Assembly: GCF_029626175.1 (NCBI RefSeq)
Contig: NZ_JARUBM010000002.1
Span: 2,046,001 to 2,110,000, forward strand
Direction of reading: 5' to 3'
DNA: 64,000 nt
Source: Micromonospora sp. WMMD1082
GTDB lineage: Bacteria; Actinomycetota; Actinomycetes; Mycobacteriales; Micromonosporaceae
Shown: positions 28,698-37,253 of the stretch, piece after piece
Numbering within the stretch: position 1 is the first letter of the stretch
How the letters are laid out: each line of letters begins with the position of its first letter
Notes under the pieces: model-generated
Told to the model about the DNA's origin: nothing
The model's database searches: none
The model's input: the letters and a program-made list of their open reading frames with translations, nothing else
Position numbers and translations under genes: made by a program

Positions 28698-29462
28698 ATG
28701 AGTCGTGTCGCCATCGTCACCGGAGCATCCAGCGGGATAGGCGCCGCCACCGCGCGGCGGCTCGCCGACGAGGGATTCCACGTGCTGGCCGCCGCGCGGC
28801 GTACCGACCGGCTGGCCGGGCTGGTCGCCGAGATCACCGCCGCCGGTGGCGCCGCCACCGCCGTGGCCTGCGACGTCACCTCCGACGAGTCGGTGGCCGG
28901 CCTGGCGCGGGCCGCGCAACAGGCCGGCGGGCCGGTGACCCTGCTGGTCAACAACGCGGGCGGGGCACGTGGGCTGGATCCGGTGGAGTCCGGCGCGGTC
29001 GGCGACTGGCAGTGGATGTACGACGTCAACGTCCTCGGCACGCTGCGGGTCACCCAGACGCTGCTGCCGGCGCTGGAGACCTCCGGAGCCGGCACCGTCG
29101 TCATCGTCTCGTCGACCGCCGGCTTCACGGTGTACGAGGGCGGGGGCGGCTACGCCGCGGCGAAGCACGCGCAGACCGCGATCGCCGGCACGTTGCGGCT
29201 GGAGCTGTGCGGACGCCCGGTCCGGGTGATCGAGATCGATCCGGGCATGGTGAAGACCGACGAGTTCTCGCTGGTCCGCTTCGGCGGGAACGCCGATCGG
29301 GCGGAGGCCGTCTACGCCGGAGTCGCCGAGCCGCTGCTGGCCGAGGACGTCGCCGACTGCATCGCCTGGTGCGCCACCCGGCCGCAGCACGTCAACGTGG
29401 ACCGCCTCGTGGTCCGCCCGCTGGCTCAGGCCGCCCAGCACAAGGTGCATCGGGCGGGCTGA
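28698..29462 (+). CDS. SDR family oxidoreductase
   Basis: A 254-residue classical SDR: cofactor motif VTGASSGIGAATA, LVNNAGG, Ser in VVIVSSTAGF and the catalytic YAAAK. It resembles the YdfG/serine-3-dehydrogenase-like group and probably uses NADP. Its TGA overlaps the ATG of the methyltransferase gene, so the two are coupled. The gene is divergent from mshA across a 182-bp gap. Confidence 0.9.
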   Translation: MSRVAIVTGASSGIGAATARRLADEGFHVLAAARRTDRLAGLVAEITAAGGAATAVACDVTSDESVAGLARAAQQAGGPVTLLVNNAGGARGLDPVESGAVGDWQWMYDVNVLGTLRVTQTLLPALETSGAGTVVIVSSTAGFTVYEGGGGYAAAKHAQTAIAGTLRLELCGRPVRVIEIDPGMVKTDEFSLVRFGGNADRAEAVYAGVAEPLLAEDVADCIAWCATRPQHVNVDRLVVRPLAQAAQHKVHRAG

Positions 29463-30259
29463 TGGCGGCGCGGGCGTCCCGGCCGCTCGGCGTGGTCACC
29501 AGGGGCACCACCGGCCCCAACCGGCTACGCCGGGTGGACAACTGGATCGTGAAGACCTGCGGTGACGCGCTGCGGGCGGCCCCGGATCCGCTGGTGGTCG
29601 ACCTCGGCTACGGCGCGACTCCGGTGACCGCGGTGGAGCTGCGCGCCCGGCTCGCCGCCGGGGTCCGCGCCGACGTCCGGGTGGTCGGGCTGGAGATCGA
29701 TCCGGTACGCGTCACCGATGCCCAGCCCGCCGCCGAGCCGCCCGGGCTCACCTTCGCCCGAGGCGGCTTCGAGCTGGCCGGCCTGCGTCCCGCCCTGGTC
29801 CGCGCGTTCAATGTGCTGCGTCAGTACGACGAGAGCGAGGTGGCCGATGCCTGGGCCACACTCTGCGCCGGGCTGGCCCCGGGCGGGCTGCTGGTGGAGG
29901 GCACCTGCGACGAGTTGGGCCGCCTCGCCGGGTGGGTGCTGCTCGACGCGAACGGCCCGCGATCGTTGACCCTGGCCGCCCGGCTGGCGACCCTGCGGAG
30001 CCCGGCCGAGCTGGCCGAGCGGCTGCCCAAGGCGCTGATCCACCGCAACGTCCCCGGAGAGTGGATCCACGACCTGATCCAGGCCCTGGACGACGCCTGG
30101 CGGTCCGCCGCCGGCTACGCACCCTTCGGCCCCCGCCAACGCTGGCTGCACACCGTGCAGACCGTCCACGCCCAGGGCTGGCCCCTCCTGGACCGCCCCC
30201 GCCGCTGGCGCCAAGGCGAACTAACCCTCCCCTGGCCCACCCCCGAACCTCCCCGGTGA
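29462..30259 (+). CDS. Class I SAM-dependent methyltransferase-like protein
   Basis: A 265-residue protein with a Rossmann motif I (DPLVVDLGYGATPVTAVEL), an acidic motif II (RVVGLEIDPVRV) and a later FNVLRQYDESEV stretch. The ATG overlaps the SDR stop. Its own TGA lies within the left arm of a 22-bp palindrome that probably terminates the transcript. The substrate is unknown. Confidence 0.75.
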   Translation: MAARASRPLGVVTRGTTGPNRLRRVDNWIVKTCGDALRAAPDPLVVDLGYGATPVTAVELRARLAAGVRADVRVVGLEIDPVRVTDAQPAAEPPGLTFARGGFELAGLRPALVRAFNVLRQYDESEVADAWATLCAGLAPGGLLVEGTCDELGRLAGWVLLDANGPRSLTLAARLATLRSPAELAERLPKALIHRNVPGEWIHDLIQALDDAWRSAAGYAPFGPRQRWLHTVQTVHAQGWPLLDRPRRWRQGELTLPWPTPEPPR

Positions 30260-30315
30260 TCATGAAGTTGTTGCCACTCGCATCGGCGTGTCATGGCAAC
30301 AACTTCATGATCACC
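30255..30315. repeat. 22-bp perfect inverted repeat (TGATCATGAAGTT family)
   Basis: Arms 30255-30276 and 30294-30315 are perfectly complementary, contain TGATCATGAAGTTG, and enclose a 17-nt loop. The element overlaps the methyltransferase stop codon and lies in a convergent gap with murB. A second copy of the same core occurs at 32293-32355. It probably doubles as a terminator. Confidence 0.9.
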
Positions 30316-30361
30316 CGGAGAGACCTTGGGGTGGGAGAGGGAGTGGGAGTGGGAGTGGGGG

Positions 30362-31444
30362 TTAGAGGGTGCAGTTGATGAGGACGGGTTCGGGGTGGAG
30401 GGTCACGGCGAAGCGGGACTGGACGCCGTCGCGGATGTCGCGGGCGAGTGTGAGCAAAGCTTGCGTGGTGGCGGTGCCGGTGGGGTTGGTGAGGGCGAGG
30501 GTGTGCTTGGTGGAGATGGCCGTGCCCTCGGGACCGGGATATCCCCTGCCGAAGCCGGCCTTATCGATCAGCCAGGCAGCGCTGACCTTGACCACGTTCC
30601 CGGCACCCGGCCACGCCGGTGGCTCACCGATGTCGGCGGCCCGCTGCCGCAGCAGCTCGTACGCCGCGCTGTCGAGCACCGGGTTGGTGAAGAAGGAGCC
30701 GACCGAGCGGGTGTCCGGGTCCGCCGCGTCGAGCACCATGCCCTTGCCCGCGCGCAGCCCCAGCACGGTGGCCCGGGCCTGGGCCAGCGGCACCCGGTCA
30801 CCGACGGCGACATCGAGCGCCCGGGCCAGTTCCGCGTACCGCACCGGGCCGGACAGCGGCGAGCGGGTCAGCCGGAAGTCCACCGAGAGCACCACCCAAC
30901 GCTCGCTGTACTTGAAGATGCTGGACCGGTAGGCGAACCCGCAGTCCCCGGCGGCCACCCGCCCCACCGTTCCGGCGACCCGGTCGTAGACCTGCACCGC
31001 GACGATGGTCTCGGCAACCTCCTGTCCGTACGCTCCGACGTTCTGGATCGGGGTGGCCCCGGTCGAGCCGGGGATGCCGGAGAGGCACTCCAGCCCGGAC
31101 CAGCGATTCTCCACCGTGGCGGCGACGAGGTCGTCCCACGCCTCGCCGGCCTCGACCCGCACCGTCACCGTCTGCTCGTCCTCGGTGAGCACCCGCAGGC
31201 CGTGGGAGCGGATGAGGAGCGCGGTGCCCGGGAAGCCGACGTCTCCGATGACCACGTTGCTGCCGCCGGCGAGCAGAAGGATCTCGGATCCCGCCTCGCG
31301 TACCCGGGCGACGATCTCGTCGGCGCTGGTGGCGGTGACGACCCGGCCGGCCGGCCCGCCCATTCGCAATGTGGTGTATTGCGCCAGATCGCCCGGGTTG
31401 GCGGGTTGAGCGGCGGCTGTCGGCTGGGCGTAGACGTCAGACAC
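30362..31444 (-). CDS. murB: UDP-N-acetylmuramate dehydrogenase (UDP-N-acetylenolpyruvoylglucosamine reductase)
   Basis: A 360-residue FAD enzyme with the FAD-binding stretch LLLAGGSNVVIGDVGFPGTA, GIPGSTGATPIQNVGAYGQE, active-site Ser region SVGSFFTNP and C-terminal ISTKHTLALTNPTG. It reduces enolpyruvyl-UDP-GlcNAc to UDP-MurNAc for peptidoglycan. The GTG start follows TAGGGT by 7 bases on the minus strand and also has GAAAGG. It is divergent from the mycothiol-dependent enzyme gene. Confidence 0.95.
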   Translation of the reverse strand: MSDVYAQPTAAAQPANPGDLAQYTTLRMGGPAGRVVTATSADEIVARVREAGSEILLLAGGSNVVIGDVGFPGTALLIRSHGLRVLTEDEQTVTVRVEAGEAWDDLVAATVENRWSGLECLSGIPGSTGATPIQNVGAYGQEVAETIVAVQVYDRVAGTVGRVAAGDCGFAYRSSIFKYSERWVVLSVDFRLTRSPLSGPVRYAELARALDVAVGDRVPLAQARATVLGLRAGKGMVLDAADPDTRSVGSFFTNPVLDSAAYELLRQRAADIGEPPAWPGAGNVVKVSAAWLIDKAGFGRGYPGPEGTAISTKHTLALTNPTGTATTQALLTLARDIRDGVQSRFAVTLHPEPVLINCTL

Positions 31445-31514
31445 GCCTTTCACCCTAGGCTGAGGGATAGCCGCGGCACTCACTGGTGGCCCGGTCACCC
31501 CCGGGAGGATGGCG

Positions 31515-32279
31515 ATGAGCAGATTGCACGGCACCAAGGACTTCTGGATCGGTGCACTCCGCGCGGAGGGTCCGGCGTTCGCCGCTGCGGTGGCCGAGGC
31601 GCCACCCGAGACGCCCGTACTCTCCTGCCCCGGCTGGACGGTGACCGACCTGACCCGGCACCTCGCCGGCATCTACCAGTGGGTGGGTGACGTCGCCGGC
31701 TCGGGCGGGATCGCGGCACCGCAGCAGAGCCGCTCACGGCCGGCCGAGCCCGTGCCGGGGGTCACGGCCGTGCAGCAGTGGCAGCAGGCGTACGACGAGC
31801 TGATGGCGCTCTTCGACACCCTGGATCCGGAGGCGCCGGCGTGGAACTGGGCGCCACAGCCGAAGAAGGCGGCCTTCTGGCCGCGCCGGATGGCCCACGA
31901 GACGGCGGTGCACCGCTGGGACGCCCAGCTCGCCATCGCCGCCGGTGAGCCGATCGAGGCGAAGCTCGCGGCCGACGGGGTGAGCGAGGTGCTGGACACC
32001 TGGCTGCCGGCGGGCCGGCGGAAGTCGGCCGGCCCGTGGCGCGGGGTGGTCCGGCTCAGCGCCACCGACGCGGCCCAGGAGTGGTTCCTGCGACTGCGCG
32101 GCGAGGGGGTTGCCCTGCTCGACACCGGCACCATCCTCGATCACGACGACCACCACCCCCGGGTGCACGTCAGCGGCACCGCCAGCGACCTGCTGCTGGC
32201 CCTCTGGGGCCGGGTCAGCTTCGACACCCTGACCGTCGCCGGCGACCGCGCCCTCCTCGACGGAGCCCGCACCGGCTAA
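31515..32279 (+). CDS. Maleylpyruvate isomerase family mycothiol-dependent enzyme
   Basis: A 254-residue protein with the N-terminal DinB-like mycothiol S-transferase domain: VLSCPGWTVTDLTRHLAGIYQ, and HETAVHRWDAQLA with the metal-binding His, followed by a C-terminal MDMPI-type domain. The second ATG (MSRLHGTKD) is chosen because GGGAGG is 6 bases before it, while the first ATG is too close. Such enzymes use mycothiol as cofactor, matching mshA nearby. Confidence 0.88.
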   Translation: MSRLHGTKDFWIGALRAEGPAFAAAVAEAPPETPVLSCPGWTVTDLTRHLAGIYQWVGDVAGSGGIAAPQQSRSRPAEPVPGVTAVQQWQQAYDELMALFDTLDPEAPAWNWAPQPKKAAFWPRRMAHETAVHRWDAQLAIAAGEPIEAKLAADGVSEVLDTWLPAGRRKSAGPWRGVVRLSATDAAQEWFLRLRGEGVALLDTGTILDHDDHHPRVHVSGTASDLLLALWGRVSFDTLTVAGDRALLDGARTG

Positions 32280-32292
32280 CCCCCTGCAACCT

Positions 32293-32355
32293 CGTTGATC
32301 ATGAGGTTAGCGGGTGTTTTAGAGATCAAAGTCCCCGCTAACTTCATGATCGACG
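32293..32355. repeat. Imperfect 22-bp inverted repeat (TGATCATGAAGTT family, second copy)
   Basis: Left arm 32293-32314 and right arm 32334-32355 pair over 22 positions with two G-T wobbles. The right arm is CCCGCTAACTTCATGATCGACG. The core is shared with the 30255-30315 element. It lies just after the mycothiol-dependent enzyme and is a likely terminator before the sugar operon promoter. Confidence 0.88.
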
Positions 32356-32420
32356 GATTGGGTGCCGGGCGTGGGGGCGCCGGGGTGGGCGGGGTTGTGG
32401 CTGTTCTGTGACTGTCTCGT

Positions 32421-32478
32421 GAGAGCGCTCTCTTGACAGCGGTCCGGGGCGGGACGCAGGCTACGTGAGAGCGCTCTC
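32421..32478 (+). promoter_or_regulatory. Promoter with twin LacI-type operators for the beta-glucoside operon
   Basis: The perfect 12-bp palindrome GAGAGCGCTCTC occurs at 32421-32432 and 32467-32478, each preceded by GT. A consensus -35 TTGACA (32433-32438) abuts the first, with a weak CAGGCT -10 before the second. The core GAGCGCTC equals the core of the Streptomyces CebR operator. The LacI-family protein encoded downstream is the obvious ligand. Confidence 0.88.
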
Positions 32479-32524
32479 AGACTCCATCCCACCACCACCC
32501 CGACCTGAGAGGGGTCACCAGACA

Positions 32525-33829
32525 ATGGGCACTTTCCCGCGCCACCGCCTCGCGGCGGTCGCCCTGGCCGCCACCGGCGCGCTGCTCCTCACCAGCGGCT
32601 GCGGCGGCGACGAGGCCGCCGGGGACGGCAAGATAACGCTCACCGTCGACGTCTTCGGACAGTTCGGCTACGAGCAGCTCTACCAGGAGTACATGGACGC
32701 CAACCCCAACGTGAAGATCGTCGAACGGGGCACCGGCGGCAACCTCGACGAGTACTCGCCGAGGCTCACCCAGTGGCTCGCCGCCGGCCGGGGCGCGGGC
32801 GACGTCGTGGCCATCGAAGAGGGCCTGATGGTCGAGTACAAGGCTAACCCGGACAACTTCGTCAACCTGCTCGACCACGGCGCCGCCGTGCTCAAGGGCA
32901 ACTTCCTGGAGTGGAAGTGGGAGCAGGGGCTCACCGCCGACGGCCAGAAGCTGATCGGGCTCGGCACCGACGTAGGCGGCATGGCCATCTGCTACCGCAC
33001 CGACCTCTTCGAGAAGGCGGGCCTGCCGACCGACCGGGAGGAGGTCTCCAAGCTCTGGCCGACCTGGGAGGGCTACATCGCCACCGGCAACAAGTTCAAG
33101 GCGGCCAACACCGGTGCCTCGTTCCTGGACGCGGCGACCAACACCTTCAACACCATCGTGCTCCAGACCGCCGGCAACGCGCAGGGCTACCACTACTACG
33201 ACACCAGCGAGAACCTGGTGGTCGACAGCAACCCGGCGGTGAAGCAGGCCTGGGACATCACGATGAACATCATCAACGCCGGCCTCTCCGGCAAGTACGG
33301 CTCCTGGTCCGAGGAGTGGGTCTCCGCCTTCAAGCAGGCCAAGTTCGCCACCATCGCCTGCCCGGCCTGGATGACCGGTGTGATCGAGGGCAACGCCGGG
33401 CCGGAGGCCGCGGGCAAGTGGGACATCGCCCGGGTGCCGGGCAACGGTGGAAACTGGGGCGGCTCGCACCTCGCCGTGCCGCAGCAGAGCAAGAACCAGG
33501 AGGAGGCCGTCAAGCTGGCCAAGTTCCTGACCAGCGCCGAGGGCCACATCGGCGCCTTCAAGGCCAAGGGCCCGCTGCCCTCCTCGCCGCAGGCACTGGA
33601 CGACCCCGCCATCACCGAGGCCACCAACGCGTACTTCTCGGACGCGCCGGTCGGCAAGATCTTCGGTGAGGGCGCGAAGACCCTGAAGCCGGTCTACATG
33701 GGCCCGAAGAACCAGGCCGTGCGCACCGAGGTGGAGAACGCCGTCCGCACCGTCGAGCTGGGCCAGCGCAACCCCGATCAGGGCTGGCAGGACGCGATCA
33801 CCAACGCCAAGAAGGCCGCCGCCAAGTAA
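32525..33829 (+). CDS. Sugar ABC transporter substrate-binding lipoprotein (CebE-like)
   Basis: A 434-residue family-1 solute-binding protein. The signal peptide ends in the lipobox LLTSGC, so the mature protein is lipid-anchored outside the membrane. The body has FGQFGYEQLYQEYMDANPNV, the MAICYRTDLFEKAGLPTD hinge and Trp-rich sugar-contact segments (WDITMN, WSEEW). It should bind cello-oligosaccharides or other beta-glucosides, judging from the GH1 and LacI genes. First gene of the operon, under twin operators. Confidence 0.88.
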   Translation: MGTFPRHRLAAVALAATGALLLTSGCGGDEAAGDGKITLTVDVFGQFGYEQLYQEYMDANPNVKIVERGTGGNLDEYSPRLTQWLAAGRGAGDVVAIEEGLMVEYKANPDNFVNLLDHGAAVLKGNFLEWKWEQGLTADGQKLIGLGTDVGGMAICYRTDLFEKAGLPTDREEVSKLWPTWEGYIATGNKFKAANTGASFLDAATNTFNTIVLQTAGNAQGYHYYDTSENLVVDSNPAVKQAWDITMNIINAGLSGKYGSWSEEWVSAFKQAKFATIACPAWMTGVIEGNAGPEAAGKWDIARVPGNGGNWGGSHLAVPQQSKNQEEAVKLAKFLTSAEGHIGAFKAKGPLPSSPQALDDPAITEATNAYFSDAPVGKIFGEGAKTLKPVYMGPKNQAVRTEVENAVRTVELGQRNPDQGWQDAITNAKKAAAK

Positions 33830-33949
33830 CCGCGGCCCGACGGTCCCCACCCGCCGCCGGTCCAGGGTCCACCGCGTACGCACGGCGCGTCGCGGCGACC
33901 CACCCTGGATCGGCGCGGGATCGGGGGCGTGGAAAGGAGTCAACGGCTC

Positions 33950-34957
33950 ATGGCGTTGCAGCTCGACGCGCGACCGCCGGCCACACCGGCACCGCGTGGC
34001 ACCCGCCCGTCCCGGGCCGGCCGGCTGAGCCGGATCGACGCGAAGTACTCGCCCTACCTCTACATCGCCCCGTTCTTCGTGATCTTCGCGATCTTCGGGG
34101 CGTGGCCGCTGGCGTACACCTTCTGGGTTTCGCTGCACGACTGGGACCTGCTCGGCAGCAACCCGACCTTCGTCGGCGCCGAGAACTACACCCGGCTCCT
34201 GGTCGACGGCGACTTCTGGCACTCGGTGGTCAACACCCTCGGCATCTTCGTCATCAGCACCGTGCCGCAGCTGCTCCTGGCGCTCTGGCTGGCCAACATG
34301 CTCAACCGGCACCTGCGGTTCCGGACCGGCTGGCGGATGGCCGTGCTGGTCCCCAACGTCACCTCGACCGCCGCCGTGGCGATCGTGTTCGGGGTGCTGT
34401 TCGGCCGCGAGTTCGGCATGGTCAACTGGATGCTCGACCTGGTCGGCGTCGACCCGATCGGGTGGAAGACCGACCGGTTCGCCTCCTGGGTGGCCATCTC
34501 GGCCATGGTCGACTGGCGGTGGACCGGCTACAACGCGCTGATCTTCCTGGCCGCCATGCAGGCCATCCCCCGCGACCTCTACGAGGCCGCCGCGATCGAC
34601 GGCGCGAACCGGGCCCGGCAGTTCTGGACCATCACCGTGCCGCTGCTCAAGCCGACGATCATCTTCTGCACCATCATCTCCACCATCGGCGGGCTTCAAC
34701 TCTTCACCGAGCCCCGGCTGTTCCACTCCGGCACCAACCCGATCCGGGGCGGACCGCTGCGCGAGTCACAGACGATGACCATGTACATGTTCGAGAACGC
34801 CTTCGCGCCCTACTACAACTTCGGCTACGGCTCGGCGGTCGCCTGGCTGCTCTTCGCCCTGATCGCCATCGTGGCGGCGATCAACGTACTGATCATCCGC
34901 CGGCTCGGCGCCGGTGCCAAGCCGGACGTCGGCCGGCGGAAGGGAGGCTCCCGATGA
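33950..34957 (+). CDS. Sugar ABC transporter permease (CebF/MalF-like)
   Basis: A 335-residue permease with six predicted membrane segments, the first being YLYIAPFFVIFAIFGAWPLA. The EAA loop is seen as YEAAAIDGANRARQFWTITV. The ATG (MALQLDARPP) follows AAAGGAG. The stop is part of an ATGA that begins an 80-bp inserted element before the next permease. Confidence 0.9.
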   Translation: MALQLDARPPATPAPRGTRPSRAGRLSRIDAKYSPYLYIAPFFVIFAIFGAWPLAYTFWVSLHDWDLLGSNPTFVGAENYTRLLVDGDFWHSVVNTLGIFVISTVPQLLLALWLANMLNRHLRFRTGWRMAVLVPNVTSTAAVAIVFGVLFGREFGMVNWMLDLVGVDPIGWKTDRFASWVAISAMVDWRWTGYNALIFLAAMQAIPRDLYEAAAIDGANRARQFWTITVPLLKPTIIFCTIISTIGGLQLFTEPRLFHSGTNPIRGGPLRESQTMTMYMFENAFAPYYNFGYGSAVAWLLFALIAIVAAINVLIIRRLGAGAKPDVGRRKGGSR

Positions 34958-35033
34958 GCGAGCGCAGCGAGCGAGTCATCCGGCTCGGCGCCCTGGTTCC
35001 TCGTCGCGGCGCCGAGCGAAGCGAGGTGGCGCG
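34954..35033 (+). repeat. 80-bp insertion between the two permease genes with duplicated ATGAGC
   Basis: ATGAGC occurs at both 34954-34959 and 35034-35039. The 80 bp from the first to just before the second contain GAGCGAGCGCAGCGAGCGAG and the inverted pair GCTCGGCGCC/GGCGCCGAGC. The insert makes a 27-codon frame (MSERSERV...ERSEVAR) that overlaps the upstream stop and the downstream start by ATGA on both sides. It carries its own GAGGTGG before the second ATG. It looks like a small non-coding repetitive element that landed on the start codon and rebuilt translational coupling. Confidence 0.7.
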
Positions 35034-35867
35034 ATGAGCAAGCTGTGGCGGGCCAGCCCCCTGACGTACGGCGCGCTGATCGCCGCCGTGGTCATGTCGC
35101 TCTTCCCGATCTACTGGATGTTCGTGGTGGCCAGCCGCTCCAGCGACGCGATGGGGCAGTTGCCGCCGCCGGTGACCCCCGGCGGCAACCTCGGCGCCAA
35201 CATCTCCCGGCTGTTCGCCAACACCGACGCGTACTTCCTGACCGGCCTGATCAACTCGGCGATCGTGTCGACCGTGGTCACCGTCTCGGTGGTGTTCTTC
35301 TCCACCCTGGCCGGATTCGCGTTCGCGAAGCTGCGCTTCCGGGGCCGCAACGTACTCCTGATGGTCATCATCGCGACGATGATGGTGCCCACCCAGCTCG
35401 GCATCATCCCGTTGTACATCCTGATGACCAAGCTGAACCTCAGCGACCGGCTGCCCGCGGTCATCCTGCCCGCGCTGGTCACCGGGTTCGGGGTGTTCAT
35501 GATGCGGCAGTACGCCGGCCAGGCGGTCAGCAACGAGCTGATCGAGGCGGCCCGGGTGGACGGCTGCGGCACCGCCCGGATCTACTGGAACGTGGTGGTG
35601 CCCGCGCTGCGGCCGGCCGCCGCCGTGCTGGGGCTGCTCACCTTCATGACCACCTGGAACGACTTCCTCTGGCCGTACGCTGTGCTCAACGATCCGGCGA
35701 ATCCCACCGTGCAGCTGTCGCTGCGGGCCCTGTCCGACGGCTACTACCAGGACATGTCCCAGGTCTTCACCGGAACGGCCATCGCCACGCTGCCACTGCT
35801 GCTGGTTTTCGTCCTGTTCGGCCGCCAGATCATCGGCGGGATCATGGAAGGTGCGGTCAAGGCGTGA
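35034..35867 (+). CDS. Sugar ABC transporter permease (CebG/MalG-like)
   Basis: A 277-residue permease with six membrane segments, starting [15 protein letters not shown]. The EAA loop is seen as [20 protein letters not shown]. It pairs with the preceding permease. The stop overlaps the GTG of the GH1 gene. No ATPase gene is in the operon; in Streptomyces CebEFG is energised by the shared ATPase MsiK. Confidence 0.9.
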   Translation: MSKLWRASPLTYGALIAAVVMSLFPIYWMFVVASRSSDAMGQLPPPVTPGGNLGANISRLFANTDAYFLTGLINSAIVSTVVTVSVVFFSTLAGFAFAKLRFRGRNVLLMVIIATMMVPTQLGIIPLYILMTKLNLSDRLPAVILPALVTGFGVFMMRQYAGQAVSNELIEAARVDGCGTARIYWNVVVPALRPAAAVLGLLTFMTTWNDFLWPYAVLNDPANPTVQLSLRALSDGYYQDMSQVFTGTAIATLPLLLVFVLFGRQIIGGIMEGAVKA

Positions 35868-37234
35868 CTGAGCTCCGATTTCCCGACAACTTTCTCTGGG
35901 GTGCGGCCACCGCGGCGTACCAGATCGAGGGGGCGGCCCGCGACGACGGGCGCGGCGAATCGATCTGGGACACCTTCAGCCGTACCCCCGGCAGGGTGCA
36001 CGCCGGGCACACCGGCGACGTCGCCTGCGACCACTACCACCGGTACGCCGACGACGTCGCGCTGATGGCCGAGCTGGGGTTGCAGGCGTACCGCTTCTCG
36101 GTGTCCTGGCCCCGGATCCAGCCGGACGGCAGCGGGCCGGTGAACCCGCGCGGCCTGGACTTCTACGACCGGCTGACCGACGCGCTGCTGGGTCGGGGCA
36201 TCGACCCGATCATCACCCTTTACCACTGGGACCTGCCGCAGACGTTGCAGGATCGCGGTGGCTGGACCAGCCGGGAGACCGCGGAGCACTTCGCCACCTA
36301 CGCCTCCGCCGTGTACGCCCGCCTCGGCGACCGGATCGGCACCTGGACGACGCTCAACGAACCGTGGTGCTCGGCCTACCTCGGTTACGGCAACGGGGTG
36401 CACGCACCCGGGGTGCAGGACCCGGGCGCGGCCTTCACCGCCGTACACCATCTGCTGCTCGCGCACGGCCTGGCCGTGCAGGCGCTGCGCGCGGGCGGCG
36501 CCGGCCGCGTCGGTGTCACGGTGAACCCAGCCGACGTACGCCCCGCCGACCCGAACAGCGCGGCCGACGCCGCCGCGGTACGCCTGGTCGACGGGCTACA
36601 CAACCGGATCTTCCTCGACCCGCTGCTGGTCGGCGGCTACCCGGAGGACGTCCGCGAACACGTGGCCCGGATCGTCGATCCGGCGTTCGTACAGGACGGC
36701 GACGAGAAGATCATCGCCGCGCCGATCGACCTGCTCGGGATCAACTTCTATGCGCCGACGTACGTGGCCGGGCGGCCGGACGGCGCCGGTGGCAGCGCGT
36801 ACCCGGGCACCGAGGGCGCGGTGGAGTTCCTGGCGCCGGTCGGGCCGCTGACCGACATGGGTTGGATGATCGAGCCGGCGGGGCTGACCCGGCTGCTGGA
36901 GCGCATCGCCACCGACTATCCCGCGGTGCCGCTGCTGATCACCGAGAACGGCGCCGCCTTCCCGGACAAGGCCGCCGCGGACGTGACCAGCCCGATGCAG
37001 GACACCGACCGGATCGCCTACCTCGACGGCCACCTGCGCGCCGCGCACGAGGCGATCGCCCGGGGCGTCGACCTGCGCGGCTATCTCGTATGGTCATTGC
37101 TGGACAACTTCGAGTGGGCCGAGGGGTACGGCAAGCGATTCGGCATCGTGCACGTCGACTACCTCACCCAACGGCGTACACCGAAATCCAGCGCCCGGTG
37201 GTACCAGGAGGTGATCTCCCGGAACGGGCTGTGA
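35864..37234 (+). CDS. Beta-glucosidase, GH1 (BglC-like)
   Basis: A 456-residue intracellular GH1 enzyme without a signal peptide. The N-terminus has [20 protein letters not shown], acid/base Glu is in [14 protein letters not shown] and nucleophile Glu in [10 protein letters not shown]. It should hydrolyse cellobiose or other beta-glucosides imported by the upstream transporter. The GTG overlaps the permease stop. Confidence 0.95.
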   Translation: MTELRFPDNFLWGAATAAYQIEGAARDDGRGESIWDTFSRTPGRVHAGHTGDVACDHYHRYADDVALMAELGLQAYRFSVSWPRIQPDGSGPVNPRGLDFYDRLTDALLGRGIDPIITLYHWDLPQTLQDRGGWTSRETAEHFATYASAVYARLGDRIGTWTTLNEPWCSAYLGYGNGVHAPGVQDPGAAFTAVHHLLLAHGLAVQALRAGGAGRVGVTVNPADVRPADPNSAADAAAVRLVDGLHNRIFLDPLLVGGYPEDVREHVARIVDPAFVQDGDEKIIAAPIDLLGINFYAPTYVAGRPDGAGGSAYPGTEGAVEFLAPVGPLTDMGWMIEPAGLTRLLERIATDYPAVPLLITENGAAFPDKAAADVTSPMQDTDRIAYLDGHLRAAHEAIARGVDLRGYLVWSLLDNFEWAEGYGKRFGIVHVDYLTQRRTPKSSARWYQEVISRNGL

Positions 37235-37253
37235 CGAGGTGGTGGTAACTCCT

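Noticed and set aside
32357-33829. Missing ATPase gene for the sugar transporter as evidence of a broken operon
   Set aside because: CebEFG-type operons normally rely on a shared MsiK ATPase encoded elsewhere, so absence of a local ATPase is expected.
32477-34726. A 749-codon minus-strand open frame
   Set aside because: It is antisense to the sugar-binding protein and permease genes, whose motifs are clear; the composition is that of a shadow.
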